The notes: generated by a model from the sequence alone, not told the origin. Numbered from the stretch's first letter, positions 7,990 to 14,574 are shown. The stretch: DNA of 64,000 nt from Paenibacillus herberti (GCF_002233675.1 NZ_NMUQ01000001.1:726448-790447), one strand, 5' to 3'. Translations and numbers: made by a program.

Positions 7990-8253
7990 ATGGAGCGAGT
8001 AGCAACGCTTGAGCTTATGCCAGCGAGGATAAACGAGACTCGTGAACAGATCGATAGTAAGCGTAACGTTTTGAGTAGGGGCTTCCATTACGTCTCATAC
8101 ACAATGGATTGTATGATGCATGAGGAGGCTCTACAGGAGCGCCTAAAGCTTCAGGATGCCAACGGATTTTATCCTAAATACCAAAAAAATAGAATTGCTA
8201 AGGTCTCCCTGGCCTACTATAATCATGTCCGGACCCAAAAGAGAGCGAGGTGA
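7990..8253 (+). CDS. Hypothetical protein upstream of integrase relic
   Basis: This 87-residue basic protein is not recognised. It is rich in charged residues, predicted mainly helical, and ends in NHVRTQKRAR. Its stop codon overlaps the region just before the start of the integrase relic. The arrangement resembles small genes next to integrases in integrative elements, so it may be a remnant of the same element. No clear ribosome binding site precedes the ATG, so the true start or even the reality of the gene is uncertain. Confidence 0.4.
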   Translation: MERVATLELMPARINETREQIDSKRNVLSRGFHYVSYTMDCMMHEEALQERLKLQDANGFYPKYQKNRIAKVSLAYYNHVRTQKRAR

Positions 8254-8259
8254 AAATAA

Positions 8260-8657
8260 ATGGCAGTTATAAAGGACAAAAATGCAAAGAAGAATCCACA
8301 GCTGCCGAACGCGAACTCTTGAATGCACTTGATGATGGATTAAATTTAGAAGCCGGGAAAATGCTCTTTAGCCAGCTTCTTTTAGATTGGCTTGAGGATA
8401 AGAGGGCAAAGAAACTCAAACGGAGAACGCTAGAAAATTACGAGCGATTTATCGTTAAGCACATCATCCCATTCCTCGGGCATCTCAGGATCAAGGATAT
8501 CACACCACGTCATATCCAAGACTTCTACAACCATCTGCATGAAGTTGGAGTTCTTGGATGGGAGAACATAGGGAAGTGCCACATTATCAAAAGAGCTTTT
8601 GTGTGGGGCATGATTAAGAAAAGCCCGGCAGCTGTAGTTGAAAAGCTAAACTGTTAG
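8260..8657 (+). pseudogene. Truncated phage/ICE tyrosine integrase
   Basis: The gene starts at an ATG with a GAGGTGA ribosome binding site and reads MAVIKDKNAKKNP, the usual start of Firmicute integrases, then hits a stop after 20 codons. A different frame carries on with AAERELLNALDDGL and a complete core-binding domain (FSQLLLDWLEDKR, TLENYERFIVKHIIPFLG, ITPRHIQDFYNHL). The arm-binding domain has therefore suffered a deletion with a frame change. The catalytic domain with its R-H-R-Y residues is absent: homology stops where structured repeat C begins. The element that used it is no longer recognisable, but tRNA-Val fragments nearby suggest a tRNA attachment site. Confidence 0.85.
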
Positions 8658-8778
8658 TGAATAAGGAATCGAGAGAGACACCGATGAGGCGTGAACGCCT
8701 TGACCACCAGCTGGCCCTAAGGCCTAAGGGTTCGGCTTTTCTAGTGCGGTGAAAGCTCCTCTCGATCCTTGCCGCCAT
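8648..8778 (+). repeat. Structured ~125-nt repeat, copy C
   Basis: This is the third copy, starting with AAACTGTTAGTGAATAAGG immediately after the last integrase homology and ending with TTGCCGCCAT. It has a small insertion in the loop of the AGC(T/C)GGCC hairpin (CTAAGGCCTAAGGG), which suggests the loop tolerates change while stems do not. Confidence 0.75.
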
Positions 8779-8916
8779 ATGTAGAGGTGCATTGGCGATT
8801 ATCCTTCACCAGACGACCACATATGGCCTCGTTTGGCATCTGGACTTAGGAACACACATTTCTGCGTTTCCGAGTCATGAATAAACGGGCTTGTAGGGGT
8901 TCGTTTGGTTTTTTTT

Positions 8917-8942
8917 GAGGGATATTGGGTGTTGTGGGTTAC
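8917..8942 (-). repeat. Conserved 3' motif downstream of array gene, copy C
   Basis: GATATTGGGTGTTGTGGG with flanks lies 10 nt beyond the stop of the deleted array gene at 8953-9143. Confidence 0.55.
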
Positions 8943-8952
8943 GAGCTATCGG

Positions 8953-9143
8953 TCAATCTTCAGAGCATATAATTGTTCTGCCACCGTCAAGCGCAATAGT
9001 TACATCTACTCCTCCAGGGAGATTGCGGCCTTTGTCACCTTGAATGTAAGCGAAAGCAATAAAATCCGATGCTTCTATCCAATAAAAACACTTGTCACAA
9101 TAACCAATAAAATAAACAAAACCAAGATCAAGCCTAAATCCAT
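8953..9143 (-). pseudogene. Internally deleted YjcZ-like array gene
   Basis: The start is intact (MDLGLILVLFILLVIVTSVF) and so is the C-terminal part (YWIEASDFIAFAYIQG to IICSED), which matches the gene at 1914-2327. About 80 codons of the ectodomain are missing, and the two parts are in different frames, giving a stop just after the helix. Promoter, ribosome binding site and 3' motif are all retained, so the deletion is probably recent. Confidence 0.8.
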
Positions 9144-9170
9144 ACCAATTCCTCCTAAGTTGTATATCAA

Positions 9171-9197
9171 TATAGTATGAGGATTTGAAAGAAAGGT
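9171..9197 (-). promoter_or_regulatory. Sigma-K-like promoter of deleted copy
   Basis: On the minus strand CCCGTAC, 16 nt, then CATACTATA fully matches AC-N16-CATANNNTA. Confidence 0.6.
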
Positions 9198-9349
9198 ACG
9201 GGTTTTCACGCCGTGCCTGTAGAAAACCTGTAGTGACCTAAACGGCGTTGTATGGCGATTAAAATCGAGTCGAAGTTCAATTCGGTTTCGTCCTCCAGAA
9301 GCAACGTTCCGACGCTGTGTCCAACTTTTCGGGGTCAGTTCACTTTAAA

Positions 9350-9868
9350 TCAATTAGATCCAAAACCCAAATTATTATTTTCGACATAAAGATAGGTATT
9401 ACCGTTATTAAGGGTAAATCGATCCCCTATTTTAGAGATAATTTGAGTTGATGGAACATTCGTGTCTATCTGCATTTTTATTTCAAATGATCCAAAAATT
9501 TCACCATATGCTGTTGATACTACGTTGTAAGTGGCGAAGGCTTGAGTAATATAAAATGGATCTCTTCTTACCTGAAAGGAGTAGGAGCGCCCAAGTAGGA
9601 TTGTGTGAAGAGGAGGAGGGGGAGATTCGAAGTCTCCATATAAGTTCGTTGCTTCTAATGAAAATCTCGGGCCTGTTGAGTAGTTATAAATATCAAATCT
9701 ACGAGATGCCCGTATGGATAGATCTCTCCCATCTCCTTCGATAGAGTTTCCTCCTCTCAGAGGACCGCGAAAGAGACTCGTCACGATAACCAATAAAATA
9801 AACAATACTAAAATCAATCCGAGACTTGAACCATTATAATTACTGATTTGTGCCATTTCAAAACTCAT
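9350..9868 (-). CDS. YjcZ-like TM-anchored beta-domain protein, copy 6
   Basis: At 172 residues this is the longest member. A 14-residue N-terminus (MSFEMAQISNYNGS) precedes the helix LGLILVLFILLVIV, and the ectodomain carries FESPPPPLHTILLG, then alternating hydrophobic strands. It is most similar to the copy immediately upstream at 9942-10421 (shared MAQIS, PSTQI and LNNGNTYLYV/TYVYV motifs), so the pair arose by local duplication. Only 73 nt separate them, and GGAGGAAC precedes this start, so the two are probably co-transcribed. No sigma-K box was seen directly in front. Confidence 0.78.
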   Translation of the reverse strand: MSFEMAQISNYNGSSLGLILVLFILLVIVTSLFRGPLRGGNSIEGDGRDLSIRASRRFDIYNYSTGPRFSLEATNLYGDFESPPPPLHTILLGRSYSFQVRRDPFYITQAFATYNVVSTAYGEIFGSFEIKMQIDTNVPSTQIISKIGDRFTLNNGNTYLYVENNNLGFGSN

Positions 9869-9941
9869 TCTATGTTCCTCCTGAAATTTCTGTGAAAGCT
9901 CCGCGATAGAGGCTTAACTTGCAAAGTACATGGTTATAAAT

Positions 9942-10421
9942 TTAATTATTTCGAACATAGACGTAGGTATTTCCGTTATTAAGGGTATAACCGGAACCAT
10001 TTTTTGAATAAATTTGAGTGCTTGGTATATACGTGCTTACTTTCATATCTATTCTAAAACTCCCTAAAACTACATCATTCGTCAATACTACGTTGTACAT
10101 GGCATAGGCTACTTTTACATTTCCAAATGGAACGGTGCTTACTTCGAAAGGATAGGTTTCCCCGGGCAGAATCACGTGTTGAGGAGGAGGGGACTCGAAG
10201 TCTCCCCATAACTTCGTTGATACTAATGTGAGACCTGGATTCTCTGTTGCGTTAATGATATGGAATTGACGAGATGCTCCTTCTGTTAATATTTCGCCAT
10301 TGCCTCCTCTTAGAGGCTTATAAAACAAATGCGTCACGATCAACAATAATATGAATAGTACCAAGATTAATCCTATACTTGAATTATTAGAATGACTGAT
10401 TTGCGCCATATTGAAAATCAT
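9942..10421 (-). CDS. YjcZ-like TM-anchored beta-domain protein, copy 7
   Basis: This 159-residue member has an N-terminus MIFNMAQISHSNNS, helix IGLILVLFILLLIV and an ectodomain with FESPPPQHVILPGETYPFEV. It is the first gene of a likely pair with 9350-9868. The ribosome binding site is GAAGGGGA. The sequence upstream is a fragment of a chemoreceptor gene in the same orientation, and no sigma-K-type promoter survives there, so the native promoter may have been lost in the rearrangement. Function unknown. Confidence 0.77.
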   Translation of the reverse strand: MIFNMAQISHSNNSSIGLILVLFILLLIVTHLFYKPLRGGNGEILTEGASRQFHIINATENPGLTLVSTKLWGDFESPPPQHVILPGETYPFEVSTVPFGNVKVAYAMYNVVLTNDVVLGSFRIDMKVSTYIPSTQIYSKNGSGYTLNNGNTYVYVRNN

Positions 10422-10446
10422 TGTATTCCCCTTCTTTACGAATATT

Positions 10447-10506
10447 TTAGAGATAGTTTTCTAGCCCGTCTTTCTGGTCCTGGTACTCCGTCCCGAACAT
10501 AAGCTC
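10447..10506 (-). pseudogene. Chemoreceptor fragment (extracytoplasmic part)
   Basis: The minus strand encodes LMFGTEYQDQKDGLENYL, matching [13 protein letters not shown] in the receptor at 2744-4453 (about residues 145-160). It abuts, in the opposite orientation, a fragment from the other end of the same kind of gene. Confidence 0.75.
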
Positions 10507-10749
10507 AAGATGGCTGACCAGTCTAGGCACCATGCCTCCAATATTGCGGGAATTATTAAAGATATCGAAGATCGGACGGATGAAGCGTTTAAGCTGATTG
10601 GGCGCGATGTGGAGGAGGCTGGCAAAGGCGTCGAGGCTATTGCTGCCGAGCAGCGCCAAGAAATAAACAAAATTGGCGGCATGATCACCGACCTCGCTCA
10701 AACCTCGCAAGGTTTGCACGGGCTTCTCGGGCGGTTCAAAACAGACTAG
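10507..10749 (+). pseudogene. Chemoreceptor fragment (signalling domain end)
   Basis: The plus strand encodes DQSRHHASNIAGIIKDIEDRTDEA, then joins directly to EQRQEINKIGGMITDLAQTS and LGRFKTD. Compared with the intact receptor, about 60 codons between the two parts are deleted. With the inverted fragment at 10447 it shows that a second receptor gene was broken by deletion and inversion. Confidence 0.8.
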
Positions 10750-10797
10750 CACTTTTTCCGCTTCCCAGTGAACATGCCGCTTTTTAAACGGATAGGC

Positions 10798-11268
10798 TCA
10801 GGCTCGTGGTGCAGATCGAACAACGAGGTTGAAGCGATTTTGCGGAAGGATGTAAGGGATAATCGGGCCGGAATTTACAGATATAGTGAATCCTGAGGTA
10901 GAGGACATGCCTGCTGAAAATGATCCTACCCGTTGATTGCTGCTGTTCAGTACATCGTAACTAACGCTTCCATTTGCACTTATGAGAACTAATGATTGAG
11001 ATGCGCCTGATCTGACGATCCGACTACCAGGATTTTGGACGTTTGCGAATGAAACCAGATTTAGTATATAGTCAACGGTCTGGTTAAAAACGCTAAAAGT
11101 TTGAGCGGATTCAATGCCGGATGACCCATCCTCATCTAAATCATCCCCGTATGACTTCCAGCCAAGCATACTGGTGATAATAACCAGCAGAATAAACAGA
11201 ACTAAAACGATTCCGATGCTGGAGCCCTCGGCGCCATGAATCGTCGCGATATCATTTTTCATTGTCAT
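10798..11268 (-). CDS. YjcZ-like TM-anchored beta-domain protein, copy 8
   Basis: This 156-residue member has an N-terminus MTMKNDIATIHGAEGS, helix IGIVLVLFILLVII and an ectodomain containing GIESAQTFSVFNQTVDYILNLVSF and ISVNSGPIIPYILPQ. It is a close tandem duplicate of the gene 28 nt upstream (11297-11761); the shared N-terminal (T/A)KND and HG residues show the N-terminal tail is conserved in this subgroup. The two are surely co-transcribed. A GAGGAGAAA ribosome binding site precedes the ATG. Function unknown. Confidence 0.8.
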   Translation of the reverse strand: MTMKNDIATIHGAEGSSIGIVLVLFILLVIITSMLGWKSYGDDLDEDGSSGIESAQTFSVFNQTVDYILNLVSFANVQNPGSRIVRSGASQSLVLISANGSVSYDVLNSSNQRVGSFSAGMSSTSGFTISVNSGPIIPYILPQNRFNLVVRSAPRA

Positions 11269-11296
11269 AGTAATTTCTCCTCAATATTGTTCTAGA

Positions 11297-11761
11297 TTAG
11301 GGGATAGAGTATCGAACAACAAGACGGTAAGGGTCTTCTAGAAGGACAACAGGCACAATTGGGCCGGAATATTGGTTTATGGAAAACCCGGCGGTTGAAG
11401 ACATATTTGCTGAAAAAGCCCCTACATAAGCATTATTATTATTGTTCAATACCGTATAATAAACTAAACCTGATGTAGAGGTGAGTACTAAAGCTTGAGA
11501 TGCGCCTGGATCTAATGTTCTAGTTCCTGGATTTTGAATATTTGAAAAGGAGACCAGATTGAGCTTGTAGGCAGTCGTCTGGTTAAATACGCGGAAGGTT
11601 TGATTCGATTCAATGCCGACTGACTCATTTTCATATGGATCATATGGACTGAAGCTAAACATGCTCGTAACGATAACAAGTAATATAAACAGAACTAAAA
11701 TAATTCCGATGCTAGAGCCTTGAATGCCGTGGATTGGCATAACATCGTTTTTTGCTGTCAT
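11297..11761 (-). CDS. YjcZ-like TM-anchored beta-domain protein, copy 9
   Basis: This 154-residue member leads the pair with 10798-11268. The N-terminus is MTAKNDVMPIHGIQGS, the helix IGIILVLFILLVIV, and the ectodomain includes GIESNQTFRVFNQTTAYKLNLVSF and a C-terminal INQYSGPIVPVVLL strand. It differs from its duplicate mainly in the acidic linker after the helix and in the central loops. AAGGAGGAAG precedes the ATG. Upstream, CATATCTTG preceded by AC at 17 nt is a weak sigma-K-like sequence. Function unknown. Confidence 0.8.
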   Translation of the reverse strand: MTAKNDVMPIHGIQGSSIGIILVLFILLVIVTSMFSFSPYDPYENESVGIESNQTFRVFNQTTAYKLNLVSFSNIQNPGTRTLDPGASQALVLTSTSGLVYYTVLNNNNNAYVGAFSANMSSTAGFSINQYSGPIVPVVLLEDPYRLVVRYSIP

Positions 11762-11871
11762 AGTAACTTCCTCCTTGATATTGTCCTAGAATACAAGATA
11801 TGAAAATACATCTAAGTGTGTCTCCGGCAAATATCCTGATTAGTAAATCCTGGATTGCGCCCTAGCTCACG

Positions 11872-12306
11872 CTAAGCGGTGACACTGACTGTTTTGGCAA
11901 ACGCAAATACAGTAACTCCTTCAGGGGTTCTGATATTAGGATGATCAAGTTTGGTAAATCCGAGTACGTCTGATGCCTCTATTATGAAGGTGAAGTATCC
12001 GACGTTAATATTGGACAAGTCATAAATGTTATACCGGACTGTAACATTGACCGGACTCACACCTGATGTTCTAACTACGAATTCTCCACTAGAGTTGGGG
12101 TAAATATTTGGGTTTTCAGGGAGATTACCGGGCCCGGTGCGGGATGAAAAACGAAGCCTGTATTGACTCGTGTTGTTTTTAATAGTGAAGGTTTGAGTGC
12201 CTGTAATGCTAGACGATCCGTTATCATCGTAATCATTTTCCCAATAAAAGGTTTGGACAACTATGACTAACAAAATAAACAAAACTAATATAATTCCTAT
12301 TTTCAT
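11872..12306 (-). CDS. YjcZ-like TM-anchored beta-domain protein, copy 10
   Basis: This 144-residue member starts at the helix (MKIGIILVLFILLVIV). Its ectodomain has ITGTQTFTIKNNTSQYRLRFSSRTGP, NLPENPN, FVVRTSG and YFTFIIEASD, nearly the same framework as the decayed copies at 1914-2327 and 8953-9143, so these three form one subgroup. GGGAGG precedes the ATG and a sigma-K-type promoter lies at 12335-12361. The protein should face outward from the mother-cell-side membrane or be part of the coat; no function is known. Confidence 0.8.
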   Translation of the reverse strand: MKIGIILVLFILLVIVVQTFYWENDYDDNGSSSITGTQTFTIKNNTSQYRLRFSSRTGPGNLPENPNIYPNSSGEFVVRTSGVSPVNVTVRYNIYDLSNINVGYFTFIIEASDVLGFTKLDHPNIRTPEGVTVFAFAKTVSVTA

Positions 12307-12334
12307 GTAAAATCCTCCCTATGTCGTATATGAA

Positions 12335-12361
12335 CATCATATGAGGCATTGGTAGAATAGT
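12335..12361 (-). promoter_or_regulatory. Sigma-K-like promoter of copy 10
   Basis: On the minus strand CCCGAAC, 16 nt, then CATATGATG, matching AC-N16-CATANNNTR. Confidence 0.6.
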
Positions 12362-12470
12362 TCGGGCTTCCATGCCTATTGCTGCTGACACACAAAAATG
12401 CCCACAATTGGCGCTCTGGTCCCCATCAACTTCTTAGAAGCAATCGGGGGAAAAGCGCTTTTTTTGCGGG

Positions 12471-12764
12471 CTAAACATACTTCTGATCTGGCAGCGAAGA
12501 TAAGAGTTGGAGCATAGATCTTATAGTCAGCTCGAAATGATTGTGACCGTCATAAGCTGGAAGATAAGCAGATGGAGTGGGGAATCCTGAATCTCCTGAG
12601 ACAGAAGCACAAGAAAGAGGAGTACTGCTGTAGTTAGCGACGTCAAAGCCTAGAGTGCCTGAAATTCCAATAGGATTTTCATCGTTAAGAGCGCATTTTG
12701 GAGCAAAAACACTTGTAACAATGACCAGTAAAATGAACAAAACTAGGACCACCCCTAGATTCAT
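12471..12764 (-). CDS. Truncated YjcZ-like array gene, copy 11
   Basis: The frame gives 97 residues: helix MNLGVVLVLFILLVIV, the APK segment, GISGTLGFDVANYSS, and the strand HFELTIRS, all resembling copy 2 (816-1316). After that the similarity ends and an unrelated tail of about 15 residues (LQLLSSLPDQKYV) runs to the stop. About 60 residues of the ectodomain are missing, so this is probably a 3'-truncated gene fused to foreign sequence. GGGAGG and a sigma-K-type promoter are intact, so it may still be expressed. Confidence 0.65.
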   Translation of the reverse strand: MNLGVVLVLFILLVIVTSVFAPKCALNDENPIGISGTLGFDVANYSSTPLSCASVSGDSGFPTPSAYLPAYDGHNHFELTIRSMLQLLSSLPDQKYV

Positions 12765-12796
12765 GAAAAATCCTCCCTATCATTCAATTAGTAAGA

Positions 12797-12823
12797 TATT
12801 TTATGAGATGTGGGTAGTATTGT
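12797..12823 (-). promoter_or_regulatory. Sigma-K-like promoter of copy 11
   Basis: On the minus strand CCCGAAC, 16 nt, then CATAAAATA, a full match to AC-N16-CATANNNTA. Confidence 0.62.
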
Positions 12824-13038
12824 TCGGGCTTTCACGTCAATTTTGTAGTTGCCATCTTCAGCCAAAGGACTCCTTCTGCAGCTAGAGCTGTGGTAAGGGG
12901 CCTTTTTAACATGCTGAAAAAGATTATTCAACCGGGTCTGAGAGCGGCGTGTCGATTCTGTTAATGTTTAGGACTGCTTGTCATATCCCGCTTTATGCGC
13001 TCATATACTAGTTTGCCGAACTATGAAGGGGGTGGAGG

Positions 13039-13329
13039 ATGATGTCGGTTGAAGCGTTATCCGAGCTGATTGATCCTGAGCTCAGTATCGTGGTCGCTGC
13101 TTGCTGGGTCATCGGCATGATTTTGAAAGGAACGCCCCAAATTGCGAATTGGACCATCGTGTATATCGTCACGGCCGTTGCTATTCTGCTCGCTATGGCG
13201 CTTCAAGGGTTTACGCTTAAAGTGGGCCTGCAAGGTCTGCTGTGCGGCGCCGTATCCGTGTATGGCCATCAAGTTATCAAGCAGTCGAGAGAAGCGATAC
13301 GCACCAACACAGACAAGGGGGAATCCTGA
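13039..13329 (+). CDS. Phage-type holin family protein
   Basis: This 96-residue protein has a short acidic N-terminus (ELIDPELSIVVAACWVIGMILK), two or three hydrophobic segments (about 18-33, 41-58 and 64-80) and a charged C-terminus, the layout of the phage holin families of Bacillales. Holins form membrane lesions that release endolysin; bacterial homologues may export proteins. GGGGGTGGAGG precedes the start. No endolysin, tail or other phage gene is next to it, so it is either a prophage relic or a domesticated cassette with the two genes that follow. Confidence 0.75.
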   Translation: MMSVEALSELIDPELSIVVAACWVIGMILKGTPQIANWTIVYIVTAVAILLAMALQGFTLKVGLQGLLCGAVSVYGHQVIKQSREAIRTNTDKGES

Positions 13330-13330
13330 T

Positions 13331-13507
13331 ATGGCGGCATGGACGGCTGAGCTGGCGGTTTGGCTGATCGGACTTGCAGGTTTGATTGGCTTGGCGGTGT
13401 ATCCGCTATCGGGGTTAGTTCAGTACGATTCGTTCAATTATGATAGGGAGCATGTATGGGTGAATTATCGATTCGATGCAGCCGACCATAGCGATAAAAA
13501 GGAATAA
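13331..13507 (+). CDS. Small membrane protein of the holin cassette
   Basis: This 58-residue protein starts 2 nt after the holin stop with AGGGGGA upstream of the ATG. It has one hydrophobic segment (WLIGLAGLIGLAVYPL) and a polar C-terminus ending DHSDKKE. The tight spacing suggests translation with the holin. It is not recognised; a holin partner or antiholin role is only a guess from position. Confidence 0.6.
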   Translation: MAAWTAELAVWLIGLAGLIGLAVYPLSGLVQYDSFNYDREHVWVNYRFDAADHSDKKE

Positions 13508-13575
13508 ACACCCTTCTAGCGGCTCATACTTGACTCATGATGAATATGCGTCGTTGAAGGGAGTCTCAAAGAAGG

Positions 13576-13842
13576 ATGAACAAAGGGAAGATGAGTTTGG
13601 CCATATCGATTCTACTGCTGGCCGGAGGCTGCCAAGGTGCGCTGTGGCCTTTTGTACCCGCAACTCCTGTACAAGTGAATGGAGAAGTAGAGAGCGAGGC
13701 GGATAACGAGACCCCAACGGTACGAAACGCGCTTTACCCGAGGTCGGTAAGGGCTGCACTATACGGTGAAACGGAAGACCGTAGAGGATTGGGGCCTCAG
13801 CGCAAGCATGACCGCGGTCGGGAGTGGAAGCAGCCGTATTGA
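13576..13842 (+). CDS. Putative small lipoprotein, possibly frameshifted
   Basis: The frame encodes 88 residues with a signal peptide MNKGKMSLAISILLLAGGCQG whose LAGGC fits a lipobox, so the mature protein would be lipid-anchored. The middle is acidic (ESEADNETP). The last third (EDRRGLGPQRKHDRGREWKQ) looks unlike a natural protein, whereas the neighbouring frame over the same bases reads HYTVKRKTVEDWGLSASMTAV and ends SRIDFMI. A frameshift near 13740 is therefore likely. An AAGGA ribosome binding site is weak. It follows the holin genes and may be part of the same cassette. Confidence 0.45.
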   Translation: MNKGKMSLAISILLLAGGCQGALWPFVPATPVQVNGEVESEADNETPTVRNALYPRSVRAALYGETEDRRGLGPQRKHDRGREWKQPY

Positions 13843-13860
13843 TTTTATGATATTAACTAT

Positions 13861-13897
13861 AAATGGGATGAGGAGTTTATTCCTCATCCCATTTTTT
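13861..13897. terminator. Strong terminator hairpin
   Basis: AAATGGGATGAGGA pairs with TCCTCATCCCATTT around a 6-nt loop, followed by T residues. It ends the holin cassette and also overlaps the end of the small minus-strand gene. Confidence 0.8.
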
Positions 13898-13987
13898 GGA
13901 GTAAGCCTTCTTGGTGACGACAAGCAGCAGCACTATCATCAGAACAACCATTATGGCGGATAGAAAAAAGACGGCGCCCATACCCAC
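13877..13987 (-). CDS. Possible small membrane protein
   Basis: A 36-residue product starting at a GTG (GAGGTGAAGC upstream) would consist of one strong membrane helix (AVFFLSAIMVVLMIVLLLVV) and a basic tail TKKAYSKKWDEE. The frame is open farther upstream, but those residues do not look like protein. The helix composition is hard to explain by chance, yet the start is uncertain. It is convergent with the holin cassette. Confidence 0.4.
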   Translation of the reverse strand: MGMGAVFFLSAIMVVLMIVLLLVVTKKAYSKKWDEE

Positions 13988-14164
13988 GAGCTTCACCTCG
14001 ATTTCGGACTGCGTTGCCATCCAGTATGGCAAGCCCAGCAACATTCTCTTTATCATATCGCATCCGGGAGATTTGGGCCACCTGTTTATAAAGCAAGTCA
14101 TAGATGGGGAGACTAGCAGGAGGCAGTTCATGCCTTCGACCCAAATAAGGAAGGATGATATTCG

Positions 14165-14416
14165 ATGGAAACGGAAAACAACCAGGCCCAGTCGCGGGAA
14201 CGCATAGTGGCAGTACAAAAAAATGGTGATGGAGATTTGACCTCATTCAAGACCGAGAGTGGTCGCGTGTTGGCATACGATCAGGCAATTGCTGAAGCAG
14301 AACAAGGGCTTTTGTCAGGAGTAAATGTTTTCAAAGGCAAAGACGGAGGCCATTATTTGCGGGGGGACGCGGACGGCGATCCAACGAACAATCTCGATCA
14401 GCTTCCCATGTTCTAG
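14165..14416 (+). CDS. DUF3892 domain protein
   Basis: This 83-residue protein contains the DUF3892 core: RIVAVQKNGDGDLTSFKTESGRVLAYDQAIAEAEQG followed by a Gly-rich strand and DADGDPTNNLDQLPMF. Such proteins are frequent in spore formers and have no assigned role. A single-gene transcript is likely, since a terminator follows directly. AGGAAGGATG lies upstream of the ATG. Confidence 0.88.
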   Translation: METENNQAQSRERIVAVQKNGDGDLTSFKTESGRVLAYDQAIAEAEQGLLSGVNVFKGKDGGHYLRGDADGDPTNNLDQLPMF

Positions 14417-14439
14417 GGATATCTGGAATGCTTGCTTGC

Positions 14440-14477
14440 GGATCAGATCCGGTAACTCCGGGTCTGATCCTTTTTTT
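14440..14477 (+). terminator. Terminator after DUF3892 gene
   Basis: GGATCAGATCCGG pairs with CCGGGTCTGATCC and is followed by seven T residues. Confidence 0.85.
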
Positions 14478-14574
14478 GTCTAGAGCCGTCTCCATTCATC
14501 GCCATCGTCCGGGCTTCTGCATAGGATAGCTCGAAAGCGTCCGCAGCAGGACGCCCGGAAGGAGAATGACAATT

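Noticed and set aside
1583-8778. Structured repeat as a retron, integron attC or group II intron piece
   Set aside because: The paired ends suggested these, but no reverse transcriptase, integron integrase, msd-like stem or intron domain V sequence is present.
8905-9180. Plus-strand gene over the deleted array copy
   Set aside because: The minus strand encodes recognisable array-family segments, so this frame is a shadow.
1-13000. Complete insertion sequence or prophage
   Set aside because: No transposase and no phage structural genes were found, only a broken integrase and a holin-like cassette just outside.
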